A stretch of DNA of 64,000 nt from Chitinophagaceae bacterium (GTDB lineage: Bacteria; Bacteroidota; Bacteroidia; Chitinophagales; Chitinophagaceae): contig JADJFD010000003.1 in assembly GCA_016708765.1 (NCBI GenBank), positions 544,280 to 608,279 on the forward strand. Reading direction: 5' to 3'. Shown here in pieces: positions 55,023-63,971 of this stretch. Position 1 is the stretch's first letter. Each line of letters begins with the position of its first letter. The translations under genes and the position numbers were made by a program. Below the pieces are notes generated by a model. The model saw only the letters and a list, made by a program, of their open reading frames with translations, was not told where the DNA came from and made no database searches.

Positions 55023-56528
55023 TTATGGTTGAGGTTGATCCAAATTCAATGGATACCTGTAAGAACCTGAATAGCCTGGATACATTCCTTCCAATTGAAT
55101 AGTTTCTCCTTTCAAACTTCTGATGGCTTCATTTAATTCTTCAATGCTTGAAACGTCCATTCCGTTTACAGATGTAATAATAAATCCTGATTCCATTCTT
55201 GTTTTACTGAATGCACCACCAGTTTTTATTTTCTTTACAACCACCCCACCTTCAATTTCATTTTTAAGGGCAGTTTTTTCATCTACAGTTTCAAGTTCTG
55301 CACCTAACTGATCGCCGGTGTTTACTGTTGCAAGGCTATCATAAGTACCTGTAATGGCTTTTAATGTTGCAGCAGTTGTATATTCTTTTCCTGCTCTTTT
55401 GTAAGTAATATTTATTTTATCGCCAGCATTGTAAGAAGAAACTGTTGCCTGCAATTCTGTCCAAGAGAAAATAGGCACATCATTTATTTTAGTAATTACA
55501 TCACCTGGCTTTAAACCAATATTTGTAGCAGCACCATCTTTGGCTATTTCACCAACATGTGCACCATCACCTGCATCAAACTTTTCACGGTCAACGGAAA
55601 CGCCGAGGTAAGGTCTTTTTACATCACCAAATTTGATAAGATCGTTAATGATTTTCTTTACTAGATTAACAGGAATCGCAAATGAATAACCTGCATAAGT
55701 TCCGTTTGGCGCATAAATAGCAGAATTAATCCCGACTAATTGACCGTCCGTAGTTATCAATGCTCCACCACTATTGCCTTGGTTTACGGCAGCATCTGTT
55801 TGAATGAAAGATTCAATAGGTGTTTGACTTTGCCTGCTGTTAATGCCAATATTTCTTCCTTTAGCACTTACAATACCTGCAGTAACTGTTGTTTCTAATG
55901 TAAGTGGATAACCAATAGCCAGTACCCATTGTCCAAGTTTTACATTGTCAGAATTGCCATAAAGAAGAAAAGGTAATCCGCTAGCATCTACTTTTAGCAC
56001 TGCCAAGTCACTACTTGGGTCACGGCCTATCACTTTTGCTTTATACTCTTTTTTGTTGTTCAGTGTAACGGTAATTTCAGTAGCTACGCCATCTCCACCA
56101 TCCGATACCACATGATTGTTAGTGATGATATATCCATCCTCGCTGATAATTACTCCGCTGCCGGAAGCTCTTTGCTCAGGTTGTATCTGCGGTCCGAAAT
56201 TGTTATTGAAGAATTGTTCAAACAGGTCTTCCATACCGCCATTATTTCTGTTGCGTGGAAGACTGTTACTTACTTTCTTTGCCGGAATTTTTGTTTTGAT
56301 ATGTACCACAGCCGGAACAGCAGCATTGGCTGCTTTGGTAAAGTCAACCGGTTCGCCAGCACCTGGAGTGCCGTCCAAAAATCCTGCATAATTAGCAGGA
56401 ACATTTCCCCCATTAATAGTTTGCGAAAAAGCAATTTGTTTTGTACTTACTTTTCCATAAATCCATACACTAGTTACAGCTGATACCGCACTTATCGCAA
56501 CAATCAGCAAAATCTGTTTTAGTTTCAT
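55023..56528 (-). CDS. Do/HtrA-family serine protease with two PDZ domains
   Basis: About 501 residues from MKLKQILL, three codons inside the longest reading, since this begins the membrane anchor or signal. The trypsin-like domain has the catalytic His in YIITNNHVV, Asp in DPSSDLAVLKV and Ser in GNSGGAL (about residues 140, 180 and 260). Two PDZ domains follow: the first with KPGDVITKINDVP, the second with GFIITSVNGMDVSS. It is a periplasmic quality-control protease/chaperone of the DegP type. The tail ends LNLDQPQP. Confidence 0.94.
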   Translation of the reverse strand: MKLKQILLIVAISAVSAVTSVWIYGKVSTKQIAFSQTINGGNVPANYAGFLDGTPGAGEPVDFTKAANAAVPAVVHIKTKIPAKKVSNSLPRNRNNGGMEDLFEQFFNNNFGPQIQPEQRASGSGVIISEDGYIITNNHVVSDGGDGVATEITVTLNNKKEYKAKVIGRDPSSDLAVLKVDASGLPFLLYGNSDNVKLGQWVLAIGYPLTLETTVTAGIVSAKGRNIGINSRQSQTPIESFIQTDAAVNQGNSGGALITTDGQLVGINSAIYAPNGTYAGYSFAIPVNLVKKIINDLIKFGDVKRPYLGVSVDREKFDAGDGAHVGEIAKDGAATNIGLKPGDVITKINDVPIFSWTELQATVSSYNAGDKINITYKRAGKEYTTAATLKAITGTYDSLATVNTGDQLGAELETVDEKTALKNEIEGGVVVKKIKTGGAFSKTRMESGFIITSVNGMDVSSIEELNEAIRSLKGETIQLEGMYPGYSGSYRYPLNLDQPQP

Positions 56529-56743
56529 AGTATTCATTTCTTTTTATAAAGGTTTGTAGAATGAGGCTTTAATAACAAAATATATGCCTTTGATTTACAA
56601 AATAACAAACTGTCATTCAAGATTGTTGACCATTGGTTTAGTTTAACAAATATTTACTAAGACCTTCGTACTTAATAGCTCCTTTAAAATTACGACTTTT
56701 TAAAGTGAAAAGCATACCTGTTTTCACTGATTTATACACTAAG

Positions 56744-57742
56744 TCATAAAGATGTCAGAAATGACATTGTGTCAACTCCGTCTGCATAATCATGCACAGA
56801 TGGGCATTGTGCAGCACCAAACGAAATATGATTATTTCCTATAATGCATTGCAGTTCTGGATTGTCTTTCAAGGAGTTTATTACTTCTTCTTCCGAAGTA
56901 TAAAATTCATAATTCAATTGACTTATAGGAGAGAAAAGGTTTTTGTTTTCAATTAAAAGAATGGAACCGTTGGTCATGTAGTACACTTTATTCAGCATAT
57001 GTAAGGCCAGATTGTAATCATAATTATTCTTGTATTTATGATGATCGGCCAGGTATTGATATTTATTAAATGCTTCGATTAATGGAACAAAATCATAATC
57101 AACCGGCACATATATTTTGGTAACATTGCGACAACCTAAACCGAAATAATAATATACATCATCGGCCAGTTTTTCTAACGCTTCCTTTATTTCGTTGCCA
57201 GTAAGTATTGCAATTGATGTTCTGTTTTTACGGATAATATGCGGATATTTTGCAAAGTAATATTCAAAATACCGGGATGAATTATTACTACCTGTTGCTA
57301 TGTAAGCATCGGAATCTTTCAGCATTTCAGCAAACAATAAATAATTAGCTGCATCAGCATCCCATTCAATAATTTTTTCTACAAGATGTTTGATGAGCAC
57401 TTTATCTTTAGATGAGCTCTTCATTATAGCGATGTTCCCACTTATAAAAACAGATAAAAAATCATGAAAACCAACCAGCGGAATATTGCCGGCCATTACT
57501 ATTCCAATCTTTTTTGGATTATTAGTATTTGATTCAATAGGATATTTCTTTGCCCAACTCTCTAAAGATTCTTTTTGTAGGAATTCGTTAGCAATATTTT
57601 GCGTAGCGGATGCTACAAATTCTTCTGTAAACCAACCGTTTTCATAACTAGCTTTTTCTTTTGCTGCAAGCCAATTTTCATTATCTGATAAAATATATTG
57701 CCCCAACTGAACCAATAAATCAATACGATGTTGTAAATTCAT
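56744..57742 (-). CDS. LuxC-like acyl-CoA reductase
   Basis: 332 residues of the acyl-CoA reductase (LuxC) branch of the aldehyde dehydrogenase superfamily, which reduces acyl-CoA or acyl-ester to aldehyde with NADPH. The family blocks are IGIVMAGNIPLVGFHDFL, SSSKDKVLIKHLV, KNRTSIAILTGNE and YYYFGLGCRNVTK, the last holding the catalytic cysteine. It is shorter than LuxC of luminous bacteria (about 480). It is divergent from a ferredoxin gene, 59 bases between. There is no luciferase here, so the aldehyde product's use is unknown. Confidence 0.85.
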   Translation of the reverse strand: MNLQHRIDLLVQLGQYILSDNENWLAAKEKASYENGWFTEEFVASATQNIANEFLQKESLESWAKKYPIESNTNNPKKIGIVMAGNIPLVGFHDFLSVFISGNIAIMKSSSKDKVLIKHLVEKIIEWDADAANYLLFAEMLKDSDAYIATGSNNSSRYFEYYFAKYPHIIRKNRTSIAILTGNEIKEALEKLADDVYYYFGLGCRNVTKIYVPVDYDFVPLIEAFNKYQYLADHHKYKNNYDYNLALHMLNKVYYMTNGSILLIENKNLFSPISQLNYEFYTSEEEVINSLKDNPELQCIIGNNHISFGAAQCPSVHDYADGVDTMSFLTSL

Positions 57743-57801
57743 TCCTGACTGTTATTTTTGTGATGCAAAAGTAACCTACAACCCTTTAAAATAAATATAC
57801 T

Positions 57802-58149
57802 ATGGCTATTAAGATTACTGACGAATGCATTAATTGCGGCGCCTGCGAACCAGAATGTCCCAATAACGCCATCTATGAAGGTGGTGTAGAATGGGCTGTA
57901 TCAGACGGAACAACTGTAAAAGGAAGTTTTACACTACTTGACGGAACTACAGTGGATGCAGATCAAAAAAATGCGCCAGTGGCGGTGGATGTGTATTATA
58001 TTACTCCAAATAAATGTACAGAATGTCAAGGCTTTCACGAAGAGCCTCAGTGTGCAGCAGTTTGCCCTGTAGATTGCTGTGTACCAGACGAAATGTATGT
58101 AGAAACAGTAGAGCAGCTAATGGCTAAGAAAGATTTGTTACATATCTGA
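57802..58149 (+). CDS. 4Fe-4S dicluster ferredoxin
   Basis: 115 residues. Cluster site 1 is CINCGACEPECP; site 2 is in CTECQGF, with CAAVCPVDCCV completing a second set, so two 4Fe-4S clusters. An insertion of about 40 residues (roughly 25-65) between the halves is typical of the Bacteroidota/Chromatium-like 2[4Fe-4S] form. It probably donates low-potential electrons. It is divergent from the acyl-CoA reductase gene, which suggests a functional link. Confidence 0.92.
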   Translation: MAIKITDECINCGACEPECPNNAIYEGGVEWAVSDGTTVKGSFTLLDGTTVDADQKNAPVAVDVYYITPNKCTECQGFHEEPQCAAVCPVDCCVPDEMYVETVEQLMAKKDLLHI

Positions 58150-58273
58150 TCCCAAAGTGTGCATAATTTCTGACGTATTTTGGCCAGAGCACACATTTTA
58201 TTTGTAACTTGTACTCATACAAAATAGCAGTGAAAGCTGCTTAAATAGTGGCGGGTGATATTTCCCGTCGTAA

Positions 58274-58303
58274 AAAGGTGAAGGAGAAACGGCCTTCACC
58301 TTT
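58274..58303 (+). terminator. Ferredoxin terminator-like hairpin
   Basis: Stem AAAGGTGAAGG/CCTTCACCTTT around loop AGAAACGG, followed by a weak T run (CTTATTT). It lies in the 344-base gap before ddl, which otherwise shows nothing recognisable. Confidence 0.65.
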
Positions 58304-58493
58304 CTTATTTCATCTTCCCAATAAATTTTATAACTCATATTTGGCCTAAATGCCAATATTTTCCTACTATTTTTAATAATTTTTGTTAATGGTATTTGAT
58401 AAAGGTTATTTACGTTGGGCATCTTAAAAATTTCTGCAATATTTGCAGAGTTAAACCCGTTGAAACGGGAACAAAATCTACTACACCAAAAGA

Positions 58494-59494
58494 ATGAAAC
58501 AAAATATAGCTCTTGTAACCGGTGGTCTTTCAGGCGAAGCCGTTATTTCCTATAAAACTGTAGTTACAATCAACAATAATCTTGATAGGAATCTTTTTAA
58601 TGTTTACATAATTGATATTAATGCTGAAGGCTGGTGGTACGAATTACCAGATGGAAGAAAAGTGGAAATTGAAAAAACGATTTTTCGTTGATATTGGATA
58701 ATGAGAAAATAACTTTTGATGCTGTGTTTATTGGTATGCATGGCACACCTGGGGAAGATGGAAAACTGCAAGGCTATTTGGATATGTTGAAAATTCCTTA
58801 CACCGGATGCGATGCAGCAACTTCTTCTCTTACTTTTAATAAAAGATATGCTGTAGCTGTTGCAGGAATGGCTGGTATTGCGGTTGCTAAGTCTGTTCTG
58901 CTGATAAAAAATAATTTTGAAAACCCCGACGAAATTATAAATACATTAAAGTTTCCTGTTTTCATCAAACCTAATAATGGCGGTTCAAGTATAGGTATGT
59001 CTAAGGTGAATAATCCATCGGATGAATTAGGCCATGCTATTGAAAAAGCATTTAAGGAAGATGACCAGGTACTGGTGGAAGAGATGATTATTGGTAGGGA
59101 GTTTACAGTCGGTGTTTTTAAATCAAAAGGTGATATTATTGTATTACCGCTAACAGAAGTAAAGGCACATAGCGATAAAGATTTTTTTGACTTTGAAGCA
59201 AAATATCATGGTAAGTCGGATGAAGTAACACCTGCAGTGGTTGATGAAAATATTGCTGAAAAGGTAAGGGATGCGGCAAGAAAAGTGTACACCGTGTTTA
59301 ATTGCGGAGGTGTGGTAAGAATTGATTTTATTTACAATGAAGAAGATGGCAGACCTTATATGCTTGAAGTAAATACTATACCGGGTCAAAGTGAAGCAAG
59401 TATTGTTCCGCAACAGGTTAGGGCAATAGGATGGAACCTGAAGGAATTTTATACTAAACTGATTGAGGAGAGCTTTAGCAAGATTGGATGGTGA
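58494..59494 (+). pseudogene. ddl: D-alanine-D-alanine ligase, frameshifted
   Basis: The 5' part (58494-58691) gives MKQNIALVTGGLSGE and stops; the 3' part (58688-59494) resumes in another frame with LILDNEKITFD. Together they make about 330 residues of the Ddl ATP-grasp family, which joins two D-Ala for peptidoglycan. Seen are GMHGTPGEDG, FIKPNNGGSSIGMSKV, GREFTVGVF and EVNTIPGQSE. The one-base shift falls after a five-T run at 58681-58685. Because ddl is normally essential and single-copy, a sequencing error is likelier than loss. A PASTA gene follows 24 bases on. Confidence 0.85.
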
Positions 59495-59518
59495 AACCAA
59501 TAACTTATAATAAAAAGA

Positions 59519-60343
59519 ATGTTTAAATTTATTACAAATCGTCCCTTGTGGCTTAATATACTGATAGGGATTGCATTGGCGGTTGGCATTTTTTCAGCTT
59601 TCTTATTGTCCTTGAACTGGATTACCAGCCATGGTAAATCTGCCACTGTTCCTTCTGTTACAGGAAAGAGTTATGAGGAAGCAAAACAGATTTTGAAGAA
59701 GGCTGGATTTGATTTTGAAATACAGGATTCCGTTTATGTCGATACCGTTAAATCAATGTCGGTTATTAGGCAGTTTCCGGATGCTGATGAAGTAGTAAAA
59801 TCAAATCGTATTGTTTATTTGTTGATCAGCAGGTCAGTGCCGCCATTAATTGAAATGCCTAATCTTGTTGGTTACAGCCTTCGTAATGCAATAATGGTGT
59901 TGAAGAATATGGACCTGAAATTGGGCGACACTACTTTTAAACCCGACTTTGCAAAGAATGCTATTTTGGAACAATTGTATAACGGAGCTTCCATAACTCC
60001 CGGTACCCAAATAAGGAAAGGAAGTACTATCTCATTGGTATTGGGTGATGGAGTTGGTAACAAAGAGTTTTCTATTCCTATAATCACAGGAATGTTATAT
60101 GGCGATGCTAAAAGAATACTAGAAGAAAACGGAATAGTAATCGGTGCTATAGTTACCAGGCCAGATGTTACAGACACAGCAGCAGCCTGGATTTATAAAC
60201 AAAATCCAGAACGTTTTGATGAAGACAAACGAATTCAGAAAATCCGATCTGGACAAACGATTGATGTATGGCTGCAAGTAGATAAACCAGTAAAAGATAG
60301 TACTGGTAATGAAGTAGAACCGGATTTAGATTTGGACTTATAA
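59519..60343 (+). CDS. Membrane-anchored PASTA-domain protein
   Basis: 274 residues: a short cytosolic start, one transmembrane helix (WLNILIGIALAVGIFSAFLLSL), then three PASTA domains. Their starts are visible as VPSVTGKSYEEAKQILKK, MPNLVGYSLRNAIMVLKN and IPIITGMLYGDAKRILEE. PASTA modules bind uncrosslinked peptidoglycan or beta-lactams in PBPs and kinases; here there is no kinase or penicillin-binding domain. Position just after ddl fits a cell-wall role. The tail is acidic (EVEPDLDLDL). Confidence 0.92.
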   Translation: MFKFITNRPLWLNILIGIALAVGIFSAFLLSLNWITSHGKSATVPSVTGKSYEEAKQILKKAGFDFEIQDSVYVDTVKSMSVIRQFPDADEVVKSNRIVYLLISRSVPPLIEMPNLVGYSLRNAIMVLKNMDLKLGDTTFKPDFAKNAILEQLYNGASITPGTQIRKGSTISLVLGDGVGNKEFSIPIITGMLYGDAKRILEENGIVIGAIVTRPDVTDTAAAWIYKQNPERFDEDKRIQKIRSGQTIDVWLQVDKPVKDSTGNEVEPDLDLDL

Positions 60344-60352
60344 TTATTACAT

Positions 60353-60664
60353 ATGCAAAATATTACTGCTGAAGAATTGAAAGCCAGGATAGATGCCGGC
60401 GAAAAAATTAACCTGATTGATGTTAGAGAACCGCATGAGTTTGCTGAGTTCAATATTAATGGCACATTAATTCCATTAGGTAAAGTACAAACAATGCAGA
60501 TTGATGAAATTGAAGACCTGAAAGAAGAAGAGCTTATAATCTATTGCCGAAGCGGCAATCGCAGCGGACAAGCTTGTATGTTTTTAGATGCAATGGGATT
60601 TACCAATACTAAAAATTTAGTAGGTGGTATGCTTGAATGGCAAGAAAAATTTACCGAAAAGTAG
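60353..60664 (+). CDS. Rhodanese-like domain protein
   Basis: 103 residues, a single rhodanese domain. NLIDVREPHEFAEF is the start motif and the catalytic loop is YCRSGNRSGQA with the active Cys. It transfers sulfane sulfur or acts as a sulfur carrier. It is cytosolic, ten bases after the PASTA gene, so the ddl-PASTA-rhodanese set may be one transcript. Confidence 0.92.
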   Translation: MQNITAEELKARIDAGEKINLIDVREPHEFAEFNINGTLIPLGKVQTMQIDEIEDLKEEELIIYCRSGNRSGQACMFLDAMGFTNTKNLVGGMLEWQEKFTEK

Positions 60665-60718
60665 TAAGAAGCCGTATGTAAGAGGTCAGAAATCATACCT
60701 CTTACATACGACCTCATC

Positions 60719-62857
60719 TTATAAACTTATATTCAGTCCAAGCATAAAATTCCTTCCCGCCATTGGGAAATAATAATTCTCTGTAACAGTTTCTCCTCCT
60801 ACAAAATAACTGAATGAATAGCCATTTGGTTCATACTTTTTACCAAACACATTATTAAGCTGTGCTATAATGTTTATTTCTTTCAAGCCTTTGTTTTTAA
60901 TAGTATAAATAGCTCTAACATCTTGTACAAAAAATGCATTTAAAGATCGGGCATTGTTACTTGTATTATCAAGATATTGTTTGCTAACATATTTACTTAA
61001 CAAACTGAGTTCGCCATTTTTTACTGGAATAAAATTGATTGTAGCTCCACCAACAACAGATGGAGAATAAGCAATAGTCGCAGAAGAAAAATTATTGGTT
61101 TTCTGCCCGCCGTTATCATAATCATCAATATACTCAGTAAAGTTTTTTACTTTGTTTTCGCTCAGCGAAATATTGGCAGCAGCATTCATCCATGAATTGA
61201 ATTTAATAGCCCCTTGCAATTCTATACCTAATCTGTAGCTGTTAGGAATATTCGTTCTGATATATAGCACCTACATCATTTATTTTCCATCAAGTACCAA
61301 CTGGTTTTCATAATTCATAAAGTAAACCGTAGCCGCCCAATTGTAGTTAGATGTTTGCTTTTTTATGCCTGCTTCTATATCATGCAAACGTTCTGGCAAT
61401 GGCTGTTGTAATGCTCCTGCTTCAAAATCATCCCGGTTGGGTTCTTTATTTGCAATGCTATAAGAAGTATAGGCTTTCCAACCATTTTTAATATAGCTTA
61501 CTCCAGCTTTTGGATTAAAGAAGCTGAAATTTTTATTGATGGATAATGTTGGATTATCTCTAAAACCTTCTGTGCGGTATTTTACATGTCTGTATTGCAG
61601 ATCGTAAAACAAATTCCAGTTACCTGCAATTTGTGTTTGTTGTTTCAGGTAGATATTAAAATCTTTTTTATCAGAATCCAGATCGTACCAATTGTCAACA
61701 CCTGTTAATCCTTTTGCAGCCCAGATAACTTTTCCAAAGTGCTGCCCATTGTAACGGGTAAAGCCTCCACCGAGTACAGCTTCTGTTTGTTTGTTTTTTA
61801 ATTGAAGGGAGAAAATGTTCCCGTAGAAATCATTGTCGAGCCATAGTTGGCGAACCATATCAGAACGAGTGCCAGATGGAGCATCCGGCATTCCGTAGCT
61901 AGAATATTTTTGATCAGCTTTGAATTGTTCATAAAAGCCTTTTCCTTTTGTGAGGAAGAACGCAGTATTAAAATTCAGCTTACTATTTAGTCGTTGGCTA
62001 AAGAATAACTGGTAATGTGTTTGTGTGTAATCATCAACTTCATTGTCGTAGGGTTCACCGGGTCTTTCTGTTCCTGCACTGTTCAATGTTCTGTTGCCGG
62101 CAAGCAAGTCAGCTTCGGAAATACCATTCCATGCTTGGTATGTTTTTTCTTTACCGGAGAAAATATTAACCCGTACAGAAGTTTTTTCTTTTGCATATGC
62201 CGTAGAAAAGTAGAATGATTTTAAATCGCTGCTGGCTCTGTCAATAAATCCATCACTGTTGATTTTTGATAATCGTAGATCTGTTGTAAATCCATTTACT
62301 AGTCCTGTGCCAGCCTTAATAGTGTGTTTCCAGGTGTTGAAAGAACCAAAGCTGTTGTTGATTTCAGCATAACTTTCTTTTATTACCTCGTTCGTACTTA
62401 TGTTAATGTTACCACCAAATGCTCCTGCGCCGTTGGAAGATGTACCCACACCCCTTTGTATCTGTATGCTTCCGGTAGAAGAACTGAAATCCGGTAAATC
62501 AACAAAAAAAGTTCCCTGGCTTTCGGCATCGTTGTAAGGAATGCCGTTCAGTGTTACATTAATTCTTGCTGCATCCGATCCTCTGATGCGGATGCCTGTG
62601 TAGCCAACACCATTACCAGCATCGGAGTTAATTACTACTGCCGGTGTCTGGTTCAGCAGAAATGGAATATCCTGCCCCAAATTAGTTTTTGCTATTTCTT
62701 TTCTGGAAATATTGGTTTTGGTAAACGGTGCATTTTCACCTGCACGGATGGCTCTTACCTCAACAGGTGTTAAGGAATAAAAACTGTCTTTAACTTCTTG
62801 CGAAAAAATAGCATTGGCAGTTACAAGAAAACAACCAAGCATCATAATCCTCTTCAT
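60719..62857 (-). pseudogene. TPP-riboswitch-controlled TonB-dependent receptor, with two local indels
   Basis: N-part 62857-61280 (525 residues) and C-part 61270-60719 are in the same frame but are separated by stops at 61282-61280 and 61273-61271. Reading the short interval in another frame gives INDVGA, which joins a normal barrel sequence (GKINDVGAYIRTNIPNSYRLGIEL). So there are two compensating single-base changes about 20 bases apart. The receptor has a signal peptide, a plug with IRIRGSDAARINVTLNG and SSNGAGAFGGNINIST, and a barrel ending MLGLNISL. It should import thiamine or a precursor, given the upstream riboswitch. It is functional only if the lesion is a sequencing error. Confidence 0.85.
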
Positions 62858-62945
62858 TTTTTAATAATTTTTAAAAGGTTTAAAAAATAAGAGGGAAATG
62901 CAATTGAGAAAGGTCAACTATTGATACTAATAGGATATATTGGTA

Positions 62946-63024
62946 TCACTCCCTTCGCAGGCATTACCCTGACCAGGTTCAACGGGTTTGATCTCAGACT
63001 CCAATTAATTTGGAGACACCCCGG
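62946..63024 (-). promoter_or_regulatory. TPP riboswitch (THI element)
   Basis: On the minus strand the conserved THI element is plain: GGGGTGTCTCC, then GTCTGAGATCAAACCC, GTTGAACCTGGTCAGG and GTAATGCCTGCGAAGGGAGT. These match the thiamine-pyrophosphate aptamer (CUGAGA, ACCUG, UAAUGCC, GAAGGGA cores). It sits 88 bases before the ATG of a TonB-dependent receptor, in the leader. Confidence 0.93.
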
Positions 63025-63173
63025 AACTATGGAAACTAAAGCCTTCTTTTTCAAAGGCCTAAGAACTTGTCCCGCTTAAATGCGGAATTATCACAAAAAT
63101 AAGGAAGAATTAATTTATGGAAGCTGTAACTTTTCAGAAGCAGTATTCGTACTACTATAAATCAACAACGATT

Positions 63174-63874
63174 ATGAAAAAATATCTTCTCTTATTTGTT
63201 CTTTTTGTTTCTGCCACATCTTATGGCTTTGCACAACAAATAAACGATCCGAATGTAGAACTAAGATCTGCAAAAAATTTTCATGCCATCAATTTGTCCA
63301 GTGCTTTTGATGTTTTTATTACGCAGAGCAATGAAGAATCAGTCGCTGTAAGTGCCGCAGATATTAAAGACAGGGAAAGAATAATTGTAGAGGTTAAGAA
63401 TGGTGTTTTGCATATTGGTTTCGATAGTAAAGGAGTTAAATGGGGAAATGGCAATAAAAAAGTTGAAAGCTTACATTTCATTTAAACAAATAGATGCGTT
63501 GACTGTAAGCGGTGCCTGCGATGTATTTATCTCCGGCACATTAAAAGCTAATGAACTTACGCTTCGTCAATCTGGTGCCAGCGATGTAAAAGGCAAGATG
63601 GAGATAGGCAAACTGAAAATTGATCTTAGCGGTGCATCTGATGTTACTATTACCGGCTCAGCCACACAATTATCTATAGAAGCCAGCGGTGCCAGCGATT
63701 TTAAAGGGTATGATTTGGTTACAGAAATCTGCGATGCAAGGGCAAGCGGTGCTAGCGATATTAAGATTACGGTGAATAAAGGTATCTGCTAATGCCGATA
63801 GCGATGTAAATACAAAGGCAAGCGGTGTTATCAGGACCTAAAACAGTGGCTCCAGCAGTGTACGAAAAGTATAG
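63174..63874 (+). pseudogene. GIN/DUF2807-domain secreted protein, several frame lesions
   Basis: It begins MKKYLLLFVLFVSATSYGFAQQ (signal peptide). The first frame runs to 63485, the second takes over from the six-A run at 63456-63461 (an extra A), and a third is needed from 63781 (an extra base near AAAGG). A TAA at about 63837 interrupts the last frame before SGSSSVRKV. The mature part has the DUF2807/GIN head repeat, seen as SGACDVF, SGASDVKG, SGASDVTI, SGASDFKG and SGASDIKI. Such proteins form right-handed parallel beta structures and are exported. Either a decayed gene or error-rich sequence near the contig end. Confidence 0.75.
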
Positions 63875-63901
63875 TCATATCTAAGGGGTATTATTATAGA
63901 A

Positions 63902-63936
63902 AACGTTCTGATTTTAATAAATCAGGATGTTTTTTC
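63902..63936 (+). terminator. Terminator-like hairpin
   Basis: Imperfect stem AACGTTCTGATTT/AAATCAGGATGTT with GU and G-A-type mismatches, then five T. It follows the GIN-domain gene. Confidence 0.65.
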
Positions 63937-63968
63937 TTTGGTAAATACCCTTCAAACGGCTACCTTTG
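63937..63968 (+). promoter_or_regulatory. Promoter of the initiator tRNA
   Basis: TTTG (63937-63940), 20 bases, then TACCTTTG (63961-63968), a good match to the Bacteroidota consensus. It lies four bases before the tRNA. Confidence 0.65.
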
Positions 63969-63971
63969 CAC

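Noticed and set aside
58198..58422. A 74-codon minus-strand frame between ferredoxin and ddl
   Set aside because: It overlaps the ferredoxin terminator hairpin and lacks family-like features.
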